Assembly: GCF_009728485.1 (NCBI RefSeq) | Contig: NZ_VVIQ01000005.1 | Span: forward strand, 62,001 to 126,000 | DNA: 64,000 nucleotides | Source: Prevotella vespertina | GTDB taxonomy: Bacteria > Bacteroidota > Bacteroidia > Bacteroidales > Bacteroidaceae | Direction of reading: 5' to 3' | In this document: piece after piece, positions 1-8,555 of the stretch | Layout of the letters: each line of letters begins with the position of its first letter | Position numbering within the stretch: position 1 is the first letter of the stretch | Translations under genes and position numbers: made by a program | Notes under the pieces: model-generated | Database searches by the model: none | What the model was told of the DNA's origin: nothing | The model's input: the letters and a program-made list of their open reading frames with translations, nothing else

Positions 1-89
1 ATCTTTGCAATCGTAACATAGAATAATGTTCATTAGGAGGTAAAAAGACAACTAGTTTTATAAACTTTTATAAATAAATTAAAGTAAAA
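1..89 (+). promoter_or_regulatory. gap leader with -7 box cut by the window edge
   Basis: The window opens with ATCTTTG, which would be the end of a Bacteroidetes -7 box (TAnnTTTG) if the preceding base is T. The remaining ~80 bases would be the 5' untranslated leader of gap. They contain AGGAGG at 35-40, about 50 bases from the start codon, too far to be an ordinary ribosome binding site. The -33 element lies outside the window. Confidence 0.5.
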
Positions 90-1118
90 ATGGTAAATGT
101 AGCTATTAACGGCTTTGGCCGTATTGGTCGTCTCGCATTCCGTCAGATGTTTGAGGCTGAAGGTTATGAGGTTGTTGCAATCAACGACTTGACAAGTCCT
201 AAGATGCTTGCTCATCTGTTGAAGTATGATACCGCTCAGGGTGGTTTCGCTGGCAAGTTCGGCGAGGGTAAGCACACTGTAGAGGCTACTGAGGACTCAA
301 TTATCGTTGATGGTAAGGAGATTAAGATTTCTGCTGAGAAGGACGCTGCAAACTGCCCATGGGCTGCTAATAAGGTAGATGTTGTACTCGAGTGTACAGG
401 TTTCTACACATCTAAGGAGAAGGCTTCTGCTCACTTGAAGGCTGGTGCTAAGAAGGTAGTTATCTCTGCTCCTGCAGGTAACGATCTTCCTACAATCGTT
501 TTCAATACAAACCACAAGACTTTGACTGCAGCTGATACTGTTATTTCTGCAGCTTCTTGTACAACAAACTGCTTGGCTCCAATGGCAGCTGCTTTGAATG
601 CATACGCTCCAATCCAGTCAGGTATCATGTCAACAATCCACGCTTACACTGGTGATCAGATGATTCTTGATGGTCCACAGCGTAAGGGCGACCTCCGTCG
701 TTCACGTGCAGGTGCTTGCAACATCGTTCCTAACTCAACTGGTGCAGCTAAGGCTATCGGTCTCGTTATCCCAGAGTTGAATGGTAAGTTGATTGGTTCT
801 GCACAGCGTGTTCCAACTCCAACAGGTTCTACAACAATCCTTGTTGCTGTTGTTAAGGGTAAGGACGTAACTGTTGAAGGTATCAACGCTGCAATGAAGG
901 CTGCTGCAACAGAGAGCTTCGGTTACAACGAGGATCAGATCGTTTCTTCTGATATCATCGGTATGCGTTTCGGTTCTTTGTTCGATGCAACTCAGACTAT
1001 GGTAAGCAAGATCGACGATGATACTTATCAGGTACAGGTTGTTTCTTGGTACGACAATGAGAACTCTTATACTTCTCAGATGGTTCGTACAATCAAGTAC
1101 TTCGCAGAGTTGAAGTAA
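90..1118 (+). CDS. gap: type I glyceraldehyde-3-phosphate dehydrogenase
   Basis: Cytosolic glycolytic enzyme that oxidises and phosphorylates glyceraldehyde 3-phosphate to 1,3-bisphosphoglycerate. The 342-residue length is close to the family norm. The N-terminal NAD fold has [14 protein letters not shown], and the acidic residue in VVAINDL fits NAD rather than NADP use. The active-site segment [15 protein letters not shown] holds the catalytic cysteine, and [14 protein letters not shown] lies near the C-terminus. Codon use is strongly biased to a few codons, as expected of a highly expressed gene. It stands alone, with a strong terminator 65 bases after the stop. Confidence 0.97.
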   Translation: MVNVAINGFGRIGRLAFRQMFEAEGYEVVAINDLTSPKMLAHLLKYDTAQGGFAGKFGEGKHTVEATEDSIIVDGKEIKISAEKDAANCPWAANKVDVVLECTGFYTSKEKASAHLKAGAKKVVISAPAGNDLPTIVFNTNHKTLTAADTVISAASCTTNCLAPMAAALNAYAPIQSGIMSTIHAYTGDQMILDGPQRKGDLRRSRAGACNIVPNSTGAAKAIGLVIPELNGKLIGSAQRVPTPTGSTTILVAVVKGKDVTVEGINAAMKAAATESFGYNEDQIVSSDIIGMRFGSLFDATQTMVSKIDDDTYQVQVVSWYDNENSYTSQMVRTIKYFAELK

Positions 1119-1182
1119 TACCAACCGAAAGGTCATCTGCAATTCTCTCTTGCTAGAGAGTTATTGACGGATAAAATATTAG

Positions 1183-1213
1183 TCCCTGTCAGCTTGCTGG
1201 CAGGGATTTTTTT
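1183..1213 (+). terminator. intrinsic terminator of gap
   Basis: An 11-bp hairpin (TCCCTGTCAGC paired with GCTGGCAGGGA, one G-T wobble) is followed directly by seven T residues. Confidence 0.9.
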
Positions 1214-1223
1214 GTTATCTTTG
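1194..1223 (+). promoter_or_regulatory. promoter of miaA, overlapping the gap terminator
   Basis: TTG at 1194-1196, a 19-base spacer and TATCTTTG at 1216-1223 match the Bacteroidetes -33/-7 consensus. The -33 triplet lies in the loop side of the gap terminator hairpin. The -7 box ends only 4 bases before the first ATG of miaA, so either the mRNA is nearly leaderless or a later start codon is used. Confidence 0.7.
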
Positions 1224-1227
1224 TGAC

Positions 1228-2196
1228 ATGAATCATGAACAAGCAAGTGAATTAATGGTTTCGAAAGATAGTCCAGCAAGGCGTATGATAACAATATTAG
1301 GTCCTACGGCTTCGGGCAAGACAGATCTTGCAACGCATTTAGCAGCTCGCCTCAATGCTGAAATTATCAGTGCTGATAGTCGCCAGGTGTATCATGGCAT
1401 GGATATTGGTACGGGTAAGGATTTGGCTGATTACGTGGTTGATGGTCATGTTATACCTTATCATTTGATAGATATTTGTGAACCTGGTACGAAGTATAAT
1501 CTCTTCCGCTATCAACAAGATTTCCTTGATTGTTATGAGGATATACGAAGTAGAGGAGCATTGCCTATCCTCTGTGGTGGTACAGGTCTCTATATAGAAG
1601 CCGTATTGAAAGGTTATAGCCTCTCGCCCGTACCTCAGAATCCAGCCTTACGTACTGAATTAGAGGGTAAGAATCTCGATGAACTTACAAACATATTGGT
1701 AGATCTGAAGAGAAGAAATCATTCTGTTATGCACAATAAGACGGATGTTGATTCATGCCAGCGTGCTATTCGTGCGATAGAGATAGAAACCTATAACCTC
1801 ACAAAGCCGACAGAAGAACGCCTGTGTCCGCCGATTGATTCATTAATAATAGGAGTGGATATTGAACGAGAAGCGCGAAGAGAAAAGATTACTCATCGTT
1901 TGAAAACACGCCTTGAAGGGGGTATGGTTGACGAGATAGATGGATTATTGAAGCGTGGCATCCCTGCAGAAGATCTTATCTATTATGGCTTGGAATATAA
2001 ATTTGTGACGGAATATCTTATAGGAAAATTGTCTTATGATGAAATGTTCCAACAGTTAGAAATAGCTATTCATCAGTTTGCTAAGCGGCAGATGACGTGG
2101 TTTCGTGGTATGGAGCGTCGTGGCTTTACGATTCATTGGGTAAATGCTGCGCGGAAGATGGAAGATAAAGTAGAAGAAATATTGAAATTATGGTAG
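1228..2196 (+). CDS. miaA: tRNA dimethylallyltransferase
   Basis: Transfers a dimethylallyl group to A37 of tRNAs reading UNN codons. The P-loop GPTASGKT, the substrate motif DSRQVYHGMDIGTGKD and the FAKRQMTWFRGM segment are all typical of MiaA. The 322-residue reading has about 19 extra residues before MITILGPTASGKT, where the family usually begins. ATGs at 1255 and 1285 are in frame, and the promoter -7 box ends at 1223, so a downstream start is plausible. The 3' end overlaps the next gene by 7 bases, which suggests translational coupling. Confidence 0.95.
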   Translation: MNHEQASELMVSKDSPARRMITILGPTASGKTDLATHLAARLNAEIISADSRQVYHGMDIGTGKDLADYVVDGHVIPYHLIDICEPGTKYNLFRYQQDFLDCYEDIRSRGALPILCGGTGLYIEAVLKGYSLSPVPQNPALRTELEGKNLDELTNILVDLKRRNHSVMHNKTDVDSCQRAIRAIEIETYNLTKPTEERLCPPIDSLIIGVDIEREARREKITHRLKTRLEGGMVDEIDGLLKRGIPAEDLIYYGLEYKFVTEYLIGKLSYDEMFQQLEIAIHQFAKRQMTWFRGMERRGFTIHWVNAARKMEDKVEEILKLW

Positions 2197-3128
2197 AGGA
2201 AGGAAGATGGGGCATTATTTATTGTCCAAAAGGTCGATTGTTTACTAATCCTGTAAAGCGTTGGGAGCAGGCTGAACGTTGTCTGCTAGAACATGGTATA
2301 CAATATGATATGGTACAGAGCGAGAATCCTCGAGGTGTGGATCGTTTGGTTCGCATGCTGATTAGTAATGGTTACAAGACCATTATCATTTATGGTGGCG
2401 ATTCGGCACTGAATGACGCAGTCAACTATCTCATGCTCTTAAAGTCTGAAGAGCGTAATCGTATAACGTTGGGAGTTATTCCAAATGGTGTACTGAATGA
2501 TTTTGCACATTTTTGGGGATTTGATGAGTCACACTTGGAACAGACGATTGCTTGGCTCAAGCAGAAGCGTGTAAGACGAGTAGATATTGGATGCATTCAC
2601 TATGAAAACAAAAAGAAAGAACGTTGTCGTAGATATTTCCTTAATTGTGTGAACATAGGTATGGTAGCAAATATCATGAGTATGCGTCGTCGTATGCGTC
2701 ACCTCTTTATTTCTCGCACAATCTCGTTTATCCTCTCATTCTTCCTACTTTTGTTTCAGCGTATGGATTATTTAATGTCATTGAAAATTAATACAGATAC
2801 TATCAAACAGCGTCTGATGACAGTTTGTGTTGGTAATGCTCAAGGCTATGGACAGACGCCAAATGCTGTTCCTTATAATGGTTTGCTAGATGTTTCAATC
2901 GTTTCTCAGCCAAAGATGTTACAAGCAATGGAGGGGATGTATCTTTTATTACGGGACAAGATATTGAATCATCGTAGTGTATTACCTTATAGAACACAAG
3001 AATTGAGCGCACAGATAGCTCCGCATACACCAGTCAGTGTTGATGGAAGACTCTTGAATGGTACGCCTGTTGGTACATTTAGAATTAGTGTGGAGAAGGA
3101 AGTTATTAACTTTATCATACCGAGTTAA
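2190..3128 (+). CDS. diacylglycerol/lipid kinase family protein
   Basis: A 312-residue protein of the DAGK catalytic family (YegS/DgkB-like), expected to phosphorylate a lipid using ATP. The glycine-rich nucleotide loop appears as IIYGGDSALNDAVNYL, with GGDS in place of the usual GGDG. Then come VIPNGVLNDFAHFWG, where most members have a TGNDFAR-type motif, and SVDGRLLNG, a variant of the usual VDGE. The order and spacing are those of the family, but three signature positions deviate, so the substrate cannot be named. A hydrophobic stretch around residues 175-190 may contact the membrane. It is coupled to miaA by a 7-base overlap. Confidence 0.75.
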   Translation: MVEEGRWGIIYCPKGRLFTNPVKRWEQAERCLLEHGIQYDMVQSENPRGVDRLVRMLISNGYKTIIIYGGDSALNDAVNYLMLLKSEERNRITLGVIPNGVLNDFAHFWGFDESHLEQTIAWLKQKRVRRVDIGCIHYENKKKERCRRYFLNCVNIGMVANIMSMRRRMRHLFISRTISFILSFFLLLFQRMDYLMSLKINTDTIKQRLMTVCVGNAQGYGQTPNAVPYNGLLDVSIVSQPKMLQAMEGMYLLLRDKILNHRSVLPYRTQELSAQIAPHTPVSVDGRLLNGTPVGTFRISVEKEVINFIIPS

Positions 3129-3232
3129 TACACCTTATATATTATATAGGTTCTATCTATTTTCTTGCTTTTTATAGAAGGAAATCCTTTTTCCTTTTAT
3201 GCAAATTATAGGTAGATCCTAATTATTCCTTC

Positions 3233-3430
3233 AAAAGCTCCTAAGCTTTTCCTAAAAAGCTCTTAAACTTTCTCCAAAAAGCTCTTAAGCTTTCTCTAAA
3301 AAGCTCCTAAGCTTTTCCTAAAAAGCTCTTAAGCTTTCTCCAAAAAGCTCCTAAGCTTTCTCCCAAAAGCTCCTAAGCTTTCTCTAAAAAGCTCTTAAGG
3401 TTTCTCTAAAAAGCTCTTAAGTTTTTCCTA
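3233..3430 (+). repeat. tandem array of nine 22-bp units
   Basis: Nine consecutive units of exactly 22 bp fill 198 bp without an indel. Each begins AAAAGCTCTTAAGCTT or a near variant, then a pyrimidine-rich stretch ending in A. Every unit contains AAAGCT and AGCTTT separated by four bases, a potential 6-bp hairpin. Units differ by one to four substitutions. The array lies in the 501-bp gap between the lipid-kinase gene and the glycogen operon. I see no gene in this gap. Confidence 0.95.
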
Positions 3431-3547
3431 TTGTTTATAAGAACTTTTAAGGCAAAGGAATTTAAAACTTTTTCGTATAACTGTTATAAGATAAATCTAA
3501 CCTTGAAAATAATATCTTACTTTTAATGCTGTTATGAAAAATATTTG

Positions 3548-3555
3548 TATCTTTG
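3548..3555 (+). promoter_or_regulatory. -7 box (TATCTTTG) of the glycogen operon
   Basis: A perfect TAnnTTTG box lies 75 bases before the debranching enzyme start. No TTG is visible at the usual spacing, so this promoter may be weak or need an activator. Confidence 0.5.
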
Positions 3556-3629
3556 AAGTGCCAAATGGTAAAATCAGTAAAGGATTCTACCCGAATGATA
3601 TAAAAACCAAATAGTAAACCTTAACAGAC

Positions 3630-5573
3630 ATGAGCTACTTAAAATTTGAAAAAGCCCTCATGGCAAATCTTCAGGACTCGCTTCCTAGAGAGTTATTACG
3701 AACCAATCGCTCTGGTGCCTATTCTTGTTCCACAATCGTTGATTGTAACACGCGCAAGTACCATGGATTACTTGTCGTCCCTGTCCCTGAACTGGATGAT
3801 GAGAATCATGTACTGCTGAGTTCGCTTGATCCAACGGTTATCCAGCATGGTGCTGCTTTCAATTTAGGATTGCATAAGTACCAAGGAGGGAATTTTAGTC
3901 CGCAAGGACACAAGTATATTCGAGAGTTTGATTGTGATATTGTTCCGACCACGATTTATCGTGTTGGTGGTGTATTGTTAAAGAAAGAAGTAGTTTTCCA
4001 ACACTATGAGGATCGCATCTTAATTCGTTATACATTATTAGAAGCTCATTCTCAAACTACTTTACAATTCCGCCCATTTCTAGCTTTTCGTAGTGTTCGA
4101 CAGTTTACTCACGAGAATTCGGCTATAAATCGCTCTTATGAACAAGTAGATAATGGTATTAGCACTTGTATGTATGCTGGTTACCCCTTGCTATTTATGC
4201 AATTTTCAAAGAGTAATGAGTTTCATTTTGAACCTTATTGGTATCGTGGCTTAGAATACCCAAAAGAGCAGGAACGAGGCTATGATTCTAATGAAGATTT
4301 ATATGTTCCAGGCTACTTTGAGATGAACATTAGTAAAGGGGAAAGTATCGTTTTTGCGGCGTCAACGGCAGAGTGTGACACGTCAATTTTACAAGATTTA
4401 TTTGATAAAGAAGTTGAGACAAGAAGTCCGAGAGACAATTTCTTCCATTGTCTTGTTAATGCAGCTCATCAATTTCATAATCGTACAAAGAATGATGAAC
4501 GCTATATTCTTGCTGGTTATCCATGGTTTAAATGCCGTGCTCGTGATCAATTTATTTCATTGCCAGGATTAACATTGAGTATAGAAGAACAGGACTACTT
4601 TGAACTTGTTATGCAGACTGCAGAGAAAGGTTTACGCGAGTTTATGAATGACAAACCTGTTAGTGTAGACATCTATGAGATGGATAAACCGGATGTCCCT
4701 CTTTGGTGTATTTGGGCAATACAACAATATGCAAAGAAGGCTGGTAAAGCTCGTTGTAAAGAACTTTATGGAACTTTCTTGCATGACATTATAGACTATC
4801 TTGCCACAGACAAACATCCTAATCTTGTTCTTGATGAGAACGGCTTACTCTATGCAGACGCTAAGGGAGAGGCTATTACATGGATGAACTCTATGAATAA
4901 TGGTCAGCCTGTTGTTCCTCGTTCTGGATATATTGTTGAGTTCAATGCCCTTTGGTATAATGCGTTACGCTTTGTAGCAACAATAGAGCGGGAATCAGGG
5001 AATGAAGAATATGCGGAGAAACTGGACACATTAGCAGATAAGTGTAAAGCCTCCTTCATTGATACCTTCTTAAATGAGTATGGTTATCTTTACGACTTTG
5101 TTGATGGTAAGATGATTGATTGGAGCGTTCGCCCTAATATGGTTTTCGCCGTAGCTCTTGATTATTCTCCACTTGATCAGAAACAAAAGCGAGGTGTATT
5201 AGATATTTGTACACGTGAATTGTTAACTCCAAAGGGGCTTCGTTCGCTTTCCCCAAAGAGTGGTGGTTATAATCCAATGTATACTGGACCACAAGCGCAA
5301 CGTGATCAGGCATATCATCAGGGAACAGCTTGGCCATGGCTAGAAGGTTTCTATCTTGAGGCTTGTTTAAAGCTCTATAAGCAAACTAGATTAAGCTTTG
5401 TTGAGCGACAGTTAGTTGGTTATGAAGATGAAATGTTCTATCATTGTCTAAGTACATTACCAGAACTATTCGATGGCAATCCACCATTCAGTGGTCGTGG
5501 TGCAATCTCTTTTGCTATGAATGTAGCCGAAGTTCTGCGTACATTAGAGTTGCTAGAGAAGTATAAATATTAA
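3630..5573 (+). CDS. glycogen debranching enzyme (amylo-1,6-glucosidase family)
   Basis: A 647-residue protein with the two-part layout of bacterial debranching enzymes. An N-terminal beta-rich domain starts with SGAYSCSTIVDCNTRKYHGLLV, and a C-terminal (alpha/alpha)6 glucosidase domain follows from about residue 280. GYPWFKCRARDQFISLPG (about 298-315) matches the family's GYPWF-GRD active-site segment, although GRD reads CRARD here. DQAYHQGTAWPWL (about 560) is also characteristic. It should remove alpha-1,6 branches of glycogen in the cytosol. It is the first gene of a three-gene operon with a glycosyltransferase and a GH57-like protein (gaps of 14 and 46 bases). Confidence 0.9.
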   Translation: MSYLKFEKALMANLQDSLPRELLRTNRSGAYSCSTIVDCNTRKYHGLLVVPVPELDDENHVLLSSLDPTVIQHGAAFNLGLHKYQGGNFSPQGHKYIREFDCDIVPTTIYRVGGVLLKKEVVFQHYEDRILIRYTLLEAHSQTTLQFRPFLAFRSVRQFTHENSAINRSYEQVDNGISTCMYAGYPLLFMQFSKSNEFHFEPYWYRGLEYPKEQERGYDSNEDLYVPGYFEMNISKGESIVFAASTAECDTSILQDLFDKEVETRSPRDNFFHCLVNAAHQFHNRTKNDERYILAGYPWFKCRARDQFISLPGLTLSIEEQDYFELVMQTAEKGLREFMNDKPVSVDIYEMDKPDVPLWCIWAIQQYAKKAGKARCKELYGTFLHDIIDYLATDKHPNLVLDENGLLYADAKGEAITWMNSMNNGQPVVPRSGYIVEFNALWYNALRFVATIERESGNEEYAEKLDTLADKCKASFIDTFLNEYGYLYDFVDGKMIDWSVRPNMVFAVALDYSPLDQKQKRGVLDICTRELLTPKGLRSLSPKSGGYNPMYTGPQAQRDQAYHQGTAWPWLEGFYLEACLKLYKQTRLSFVERQLVGYEDEMFYHCLSTLPELFDGNPPFSGRGAISFAMNVAEVLRTLELLEKYKY

Positions 5574-5587
5574 AAGGCAGAACAAGT

Positions 5588-6856
5588 ATGAAAGTTTTAA
5601 TGTTTGGATGGGAGTATCCTCCTCATGTATATGGTGGTCTTGCAACTGCTAATTTTGGTATTTCTGAGGGACTCCACGCGCAAGGTGATATTGAGACAAT
5701 TCTTTGTTTGCCTCATCCTTTCGGTGATGAAGACCATAACTATGCTGAAATTGTAGCAATGAATCGTGTTCCTATTGCTTATCGTGAGCTCAGTTATGAT
5801 TATGTGAAGAATAGATTAGGCAATGTCATGACTCCAGAACTTTATTTCAAGTTACGTGAGCATATCTATGCCGACTTCAATTACATGCATGTTAACGAGC
5901 TTGGTGCAATGGACTTTGCTGGTGGTTATCCTTCAAATTTGCACGAGGAGATTAATAATTATTCGATTATAGCAGGTGTTGTTGCACGTACATACGATTT
6001 CGATATTATTCATGCACATGATTGGCTGACTTATCCTGCTGGTATACATGCGAAACGTGTTAGTGGTAAGCCCTTGTGTATTCATGTACATGCAACTGAT
6101 TTCGACCGTTCGCGTGGTAAAGTAAATCCTATCGTGTATGGTATAGAAAAAGATGGTATGGATAATGCGGATTGTATCATGTGTGTATCAGAATTGACAC
6201 GCCAGACAGTTATACATCAGTATCATCAAGATCCCCGAAAGGTATTCACGGTACACAATGCTGTTTATCCATTAGATAAGGAGATTACAGAAATACCACG
6301 CCCAGACCATAAAGGTAAGGAGAAGGTTGTTACTTTCCTTGGACGATTGACAATGCAAAAAGGACCAGAATATTTTGTTGAGGCTGCTAATATGGTTCTC
6401 CATCGTACGCGTAATGTCCGTTTTTGTATGGCAGGCTCGGGGGATATGATGGAGCAAATGATAACTTTAGTGGCAGAACGTGGAATTGCTGATAGATTCC
6501 ATTTCCCTGGTTTTATGCGTGGTAAACAAGTCTATGAGTGCTTAAAAGCCTCAGATGTTTATGTTATGCCATCAGTCAGCGAACCTTTCGGAATTTCTCC
6601 TTTAGAGGCTATGCAGTGCGGAACACCAACGATTATATCAAAACAAAGTGGATGTGCTGAGATTCTCGATAATTGTATAAAGGTTGATTATTGGGATATT
6701 AATGCAATGGCTGATGCCATCTATTCTATTTGTCATAATGAGAGTCTCTTTGATTACTTATCTGTAGAAGGGAAGAGAGAAGTCGATCAGATTACGTGGG
6801 AGAAAGTTGGTGCATGGATTCGTGAACTCTATCTCCGCACATTAGGTTGGCAATAA
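5588..6856 (+). CDS. glycosyltransferase family 4/5-like, probable glycogen synthase
   Basis: A 422-residue GT-B glycosyltransferase. The N-terminal MFGWEYPPHVYGGLATA resembles the donor/acceptor loop at the start of starch and glycogen synthases. The C-terminal Rossmann half has VVTFLGRLTMQKGPEYFVEAA, followed by VMPSVSEPFGISPLEAMQCG, the E-x7-E nucleotide-sugar motif. Placed between the debranching enzyme and a GH57 protein, it is most likely the chain-elongating enzyme of this glycogen locus. The donor sugar nucleotide cannot be read from the sequence. It follows the debranching gene by 14 bases and is surely cotranscribed. Confidence 0.85.
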   Translation: MKVLMFGWEYPPHVYGGLATANFGISEGLHAQGDIETILCLPHPFGDEDHNYAEIVAMNRVPIAYRELSYDYVKNRLGNVMTPELYFKLREHIYADFNYMHVNELGAMDFAGGYPSNLHEEINNYSIIAGVVARTYDFDIIHAHDWLTYPAGIHAKRVSGKPLCIHVHATDFDRSRGKVNPIVYGIEKDGMDNADCIMCVSELTRQTVIHQYHQDPRKVFTVHNAVYPLDKEITEIPRPDHKGKEKVVTFLGRLTMQKGPEYFVEAANMVLHRTRNVRFCMAGSGDMMEQMITLVAERGIADRFHFPGFMRGKQVYECLKASDVYVMPSVSEPFGISPLEAMQCGTPTIISKQSGCAEILDNCIKVDYWDINAMADAIYSICHNESLFDYLSVEGKREVDQITWEKVGAWIRELYLRTLGWQ

Positions 6857-6902
6857 AAGCAAAATAAAAAACCATAATCTTTAAAAACCAAAATAATTAG
6901 CA

Positions 6903-8303
6903 ATGAAGACAATTTGTTTATATTTCGAGATACATCAGGTTATTCACTTAAAGCGTTATCGTTTTTTTGATATTGGGACTGACCATTATTATTATGATAG
7001 CTTTGAGAATGAACGTTCGATAACAGATATAGCTGAGAAGAGTTATATGCCAGCATTGGAGGCTATGTTACAAATGGTTCATGAACATGGAAAAGCTTTC
7101 AAGGTGGCTTTCTCATTATCAGGAGTAGGAATAGAGGAACTTGAAATGCACGCCCCACAAGTTCTTGAGAAATTGCAAGAATTAAATAATACTGGTTGTG
7201 TAGAGTTCTTAGCAGAACCTTATTCGCATGGTCTTGCCTCATTGGCTAATGAGGAAAGCTTTAAGTCTGAAGTAAAGCGTCAAGCGCATAAAATAAAGGA
7301 ATACTTTGGTCAAACACCAAAGGTTCTTCGTAACTCTTCGCTTATCTATAGTGACGAAATTGGTTTACTTGCTTCGCAAATGGGTTTTAAGGCGATGTTG
7401 ACTGAAGGTGCAAAACATGTTTTAGGCTGGAAGAGTCCACATTATGTATATAATTGTGCATTAGATCCTAATCTAAAACTACTATTGCGTGATGTCAAAT
7501 TGAGTGATGATATCTCTCTTCGCTTTAATAATTCTGACTGGGAAGGCTATCCTTTGTTTGCTGATGCTTATATGGATGAGATTGCGGCGCTACCCAACGA
7601 AGAACAGGTAATAGGTATCTTTATGAATCTCTCGGCTTTGGGTATAGAACAGCCATTATCAAGTAATATCTTAGAATTCCTCAAGGCATTGCCTGCGTGT
7701 GCTAAACAGCGTGGCATAACATTCTCTACCCCGACAGAGATTTGCATGAAACTAAAGAGCGTTGATAGTCTCTCTGTACCTGATACGTTAAGTTGGATGG
7801 ATGAAGAACGTGATGTTAGTACATGGTTAGGAAACGCAATGCAACGTGAAGCCTTCAATAAACTTTATGGTATTGCTGATCGTGTCCGTATTGCCAATGA
7901 TCCTAAAATAAATCAAGATTGGGATTATTTGCAAGCTAGTGATAACTTCCGATTCATGTCAACCAAGCCTTCACGTGTTGGAATGGATCGAGGGATATAT
8001 GCGAGTCCTTTTGATGCCTTTACCAATTATATGAACATTCTTGGTGATTTCATTAGTCGTGTCAATAGCCTCTATCCTGCAGAAATTGATAATGAGGAGT
8101 TGAATGGCTTACTTACAACTATCCGTAATCAAGGTGAAGAGATTGATATCAAAACAAAGGAGATCTCTCATCTTCAGGCTAAGGTTCAAAAGTTAGAGAT
8201 ACAGGAAGAAGAGTTGAGAGCAGAGCTTGCTAAGAAGACTTCTACCAAAAAGACATCGACAAAGAAGGCCACTTCAAAGAAAGCAAAAACTGCAACAAAG
8301 TAA
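6903..8303 (+). CDS. GH57 alpha-amylase-like protein, probably catalytically inactive
   Basis: A 466-residue protein aligning by eye with GH57 alpha-amylases: IHQ near residue 11, EFLAEPYSHGLASL (101-114), LTEGAKHVLGWKSPHYVY (166-183) and ILEFLKALP (256-264). In active family members the nucleophile Glu lies in RNTELIY and the acid/base Asp in MDYETFGEHQ. Here they read RNSSLIY (143-149) and MNLSALGIEQ (241-250), so both catalytic residues appear lost while the surroundings are kept. The C-terminus has a coiled coil (about 395-440), then a lysine/threonine-rich tail (about 443-466) resembling histone-H1-like tails. As last gene of the glycogen operon it may bind or scaffold glycogen rather than cut it. 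Confidence 0.85.
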   Translation: MKTICLYFEIHQVIHLKRYRFFDIGTDHYYYDSFENERSITDIAEKSYMPALEAMLQMVHEHGKAFKVAFSLSGVGIEELEMHAPQVLEKLQELNNTGCVEFLAEPYSHGLASLANEESFKSEVKRQAHKIKEYFGQTPKVLRNSSLIYSDEIGLLASQMGFKAMLTEGAKHVLGWKSPHYVYNCALDPNLKLLLRDVKLSDDISLRFNNSDWEGYPLFADAYMDEIAALPNEEQVIGIFMNLSALGIEQPLSSNILEFLKALPACAKQRGITFSTPTEICMKLKSVDSLSVPDTLSWMDEERDVSTWLGNAMQREAFNKLYGIADRVRIANDPKINQDWDYLQASDNFRFMSTKPSRVGMDRGIYASPFDAFTNYMNILGDFISRVNSLYPAEIDNEELNGLLTTIRNQGEEIDIKTKEISHLQAKVQKLEIQEEELRAELAKKTSTKKTSTKKATSKKAKTATK

Positions 8304-8349
8304 GTAAAATATTACTTATCCGTTATAAGTTATAATGGTTTACTAAAAT

Positions 8350-8392
8350 AAATGATAGGTACGGAAAGATTCATCTGTACCTATCATTTTTT
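8350..8392 (+). terminator. intrinsic terminator of the glycogen operon
   Basis: A 13-bp perfect stem (AAATGATAGGTAC with GTACCTATCATTT) closes a 14-base loop, and the 3' arm runs into a T tract. Confidence 0.88.
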
Positions 8393-8481
8393 ACATTAAT
8401 ACCTATTAATTTCGATTAAGCTGTTTATTAAATATTGAAAGAAGACTCTCTTTGATGTGACATAGTACCTTTCTTTACATG

Positions 8482-8518
8482 AGAAGAGCCTTTTCTTCGT
8501 TGGAGAAAAGGCTCTTCT
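8482..8518 (-). terminator. hairpin at the 3' end of the secreted-protein gene
   Basis: A perfect 15-bp stem (AGAAGAGCCTTTTCT and its complement) with a 7-base loop lies 37 bases past the stop of the minus-strand gene. There is no clear T run, so termination would rely on stem strength, or the hairpin may act as a 3' stabiliser. Confidence 0.6.
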
Positions 8519-8555
8519 GAAATTTAATTTGTTAGAACTTTATGTATAGACAGTC

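Noticed and set aside
735..1142. 135-residue minus-strand ORF opposite gap
   Set aside because: It is the antisense shadow of a gene with strongly biased codons; composition is not protein-like and there is no signal for expression.
3233..3430. CRISPR array
   Set aside because: Units are head-to-tail with no unique spacers of constant length, are only 22 bp, and no cas genes are present. The same applies to the arrays at 13.9, 27.7, 42.4 and 55.4 kb.
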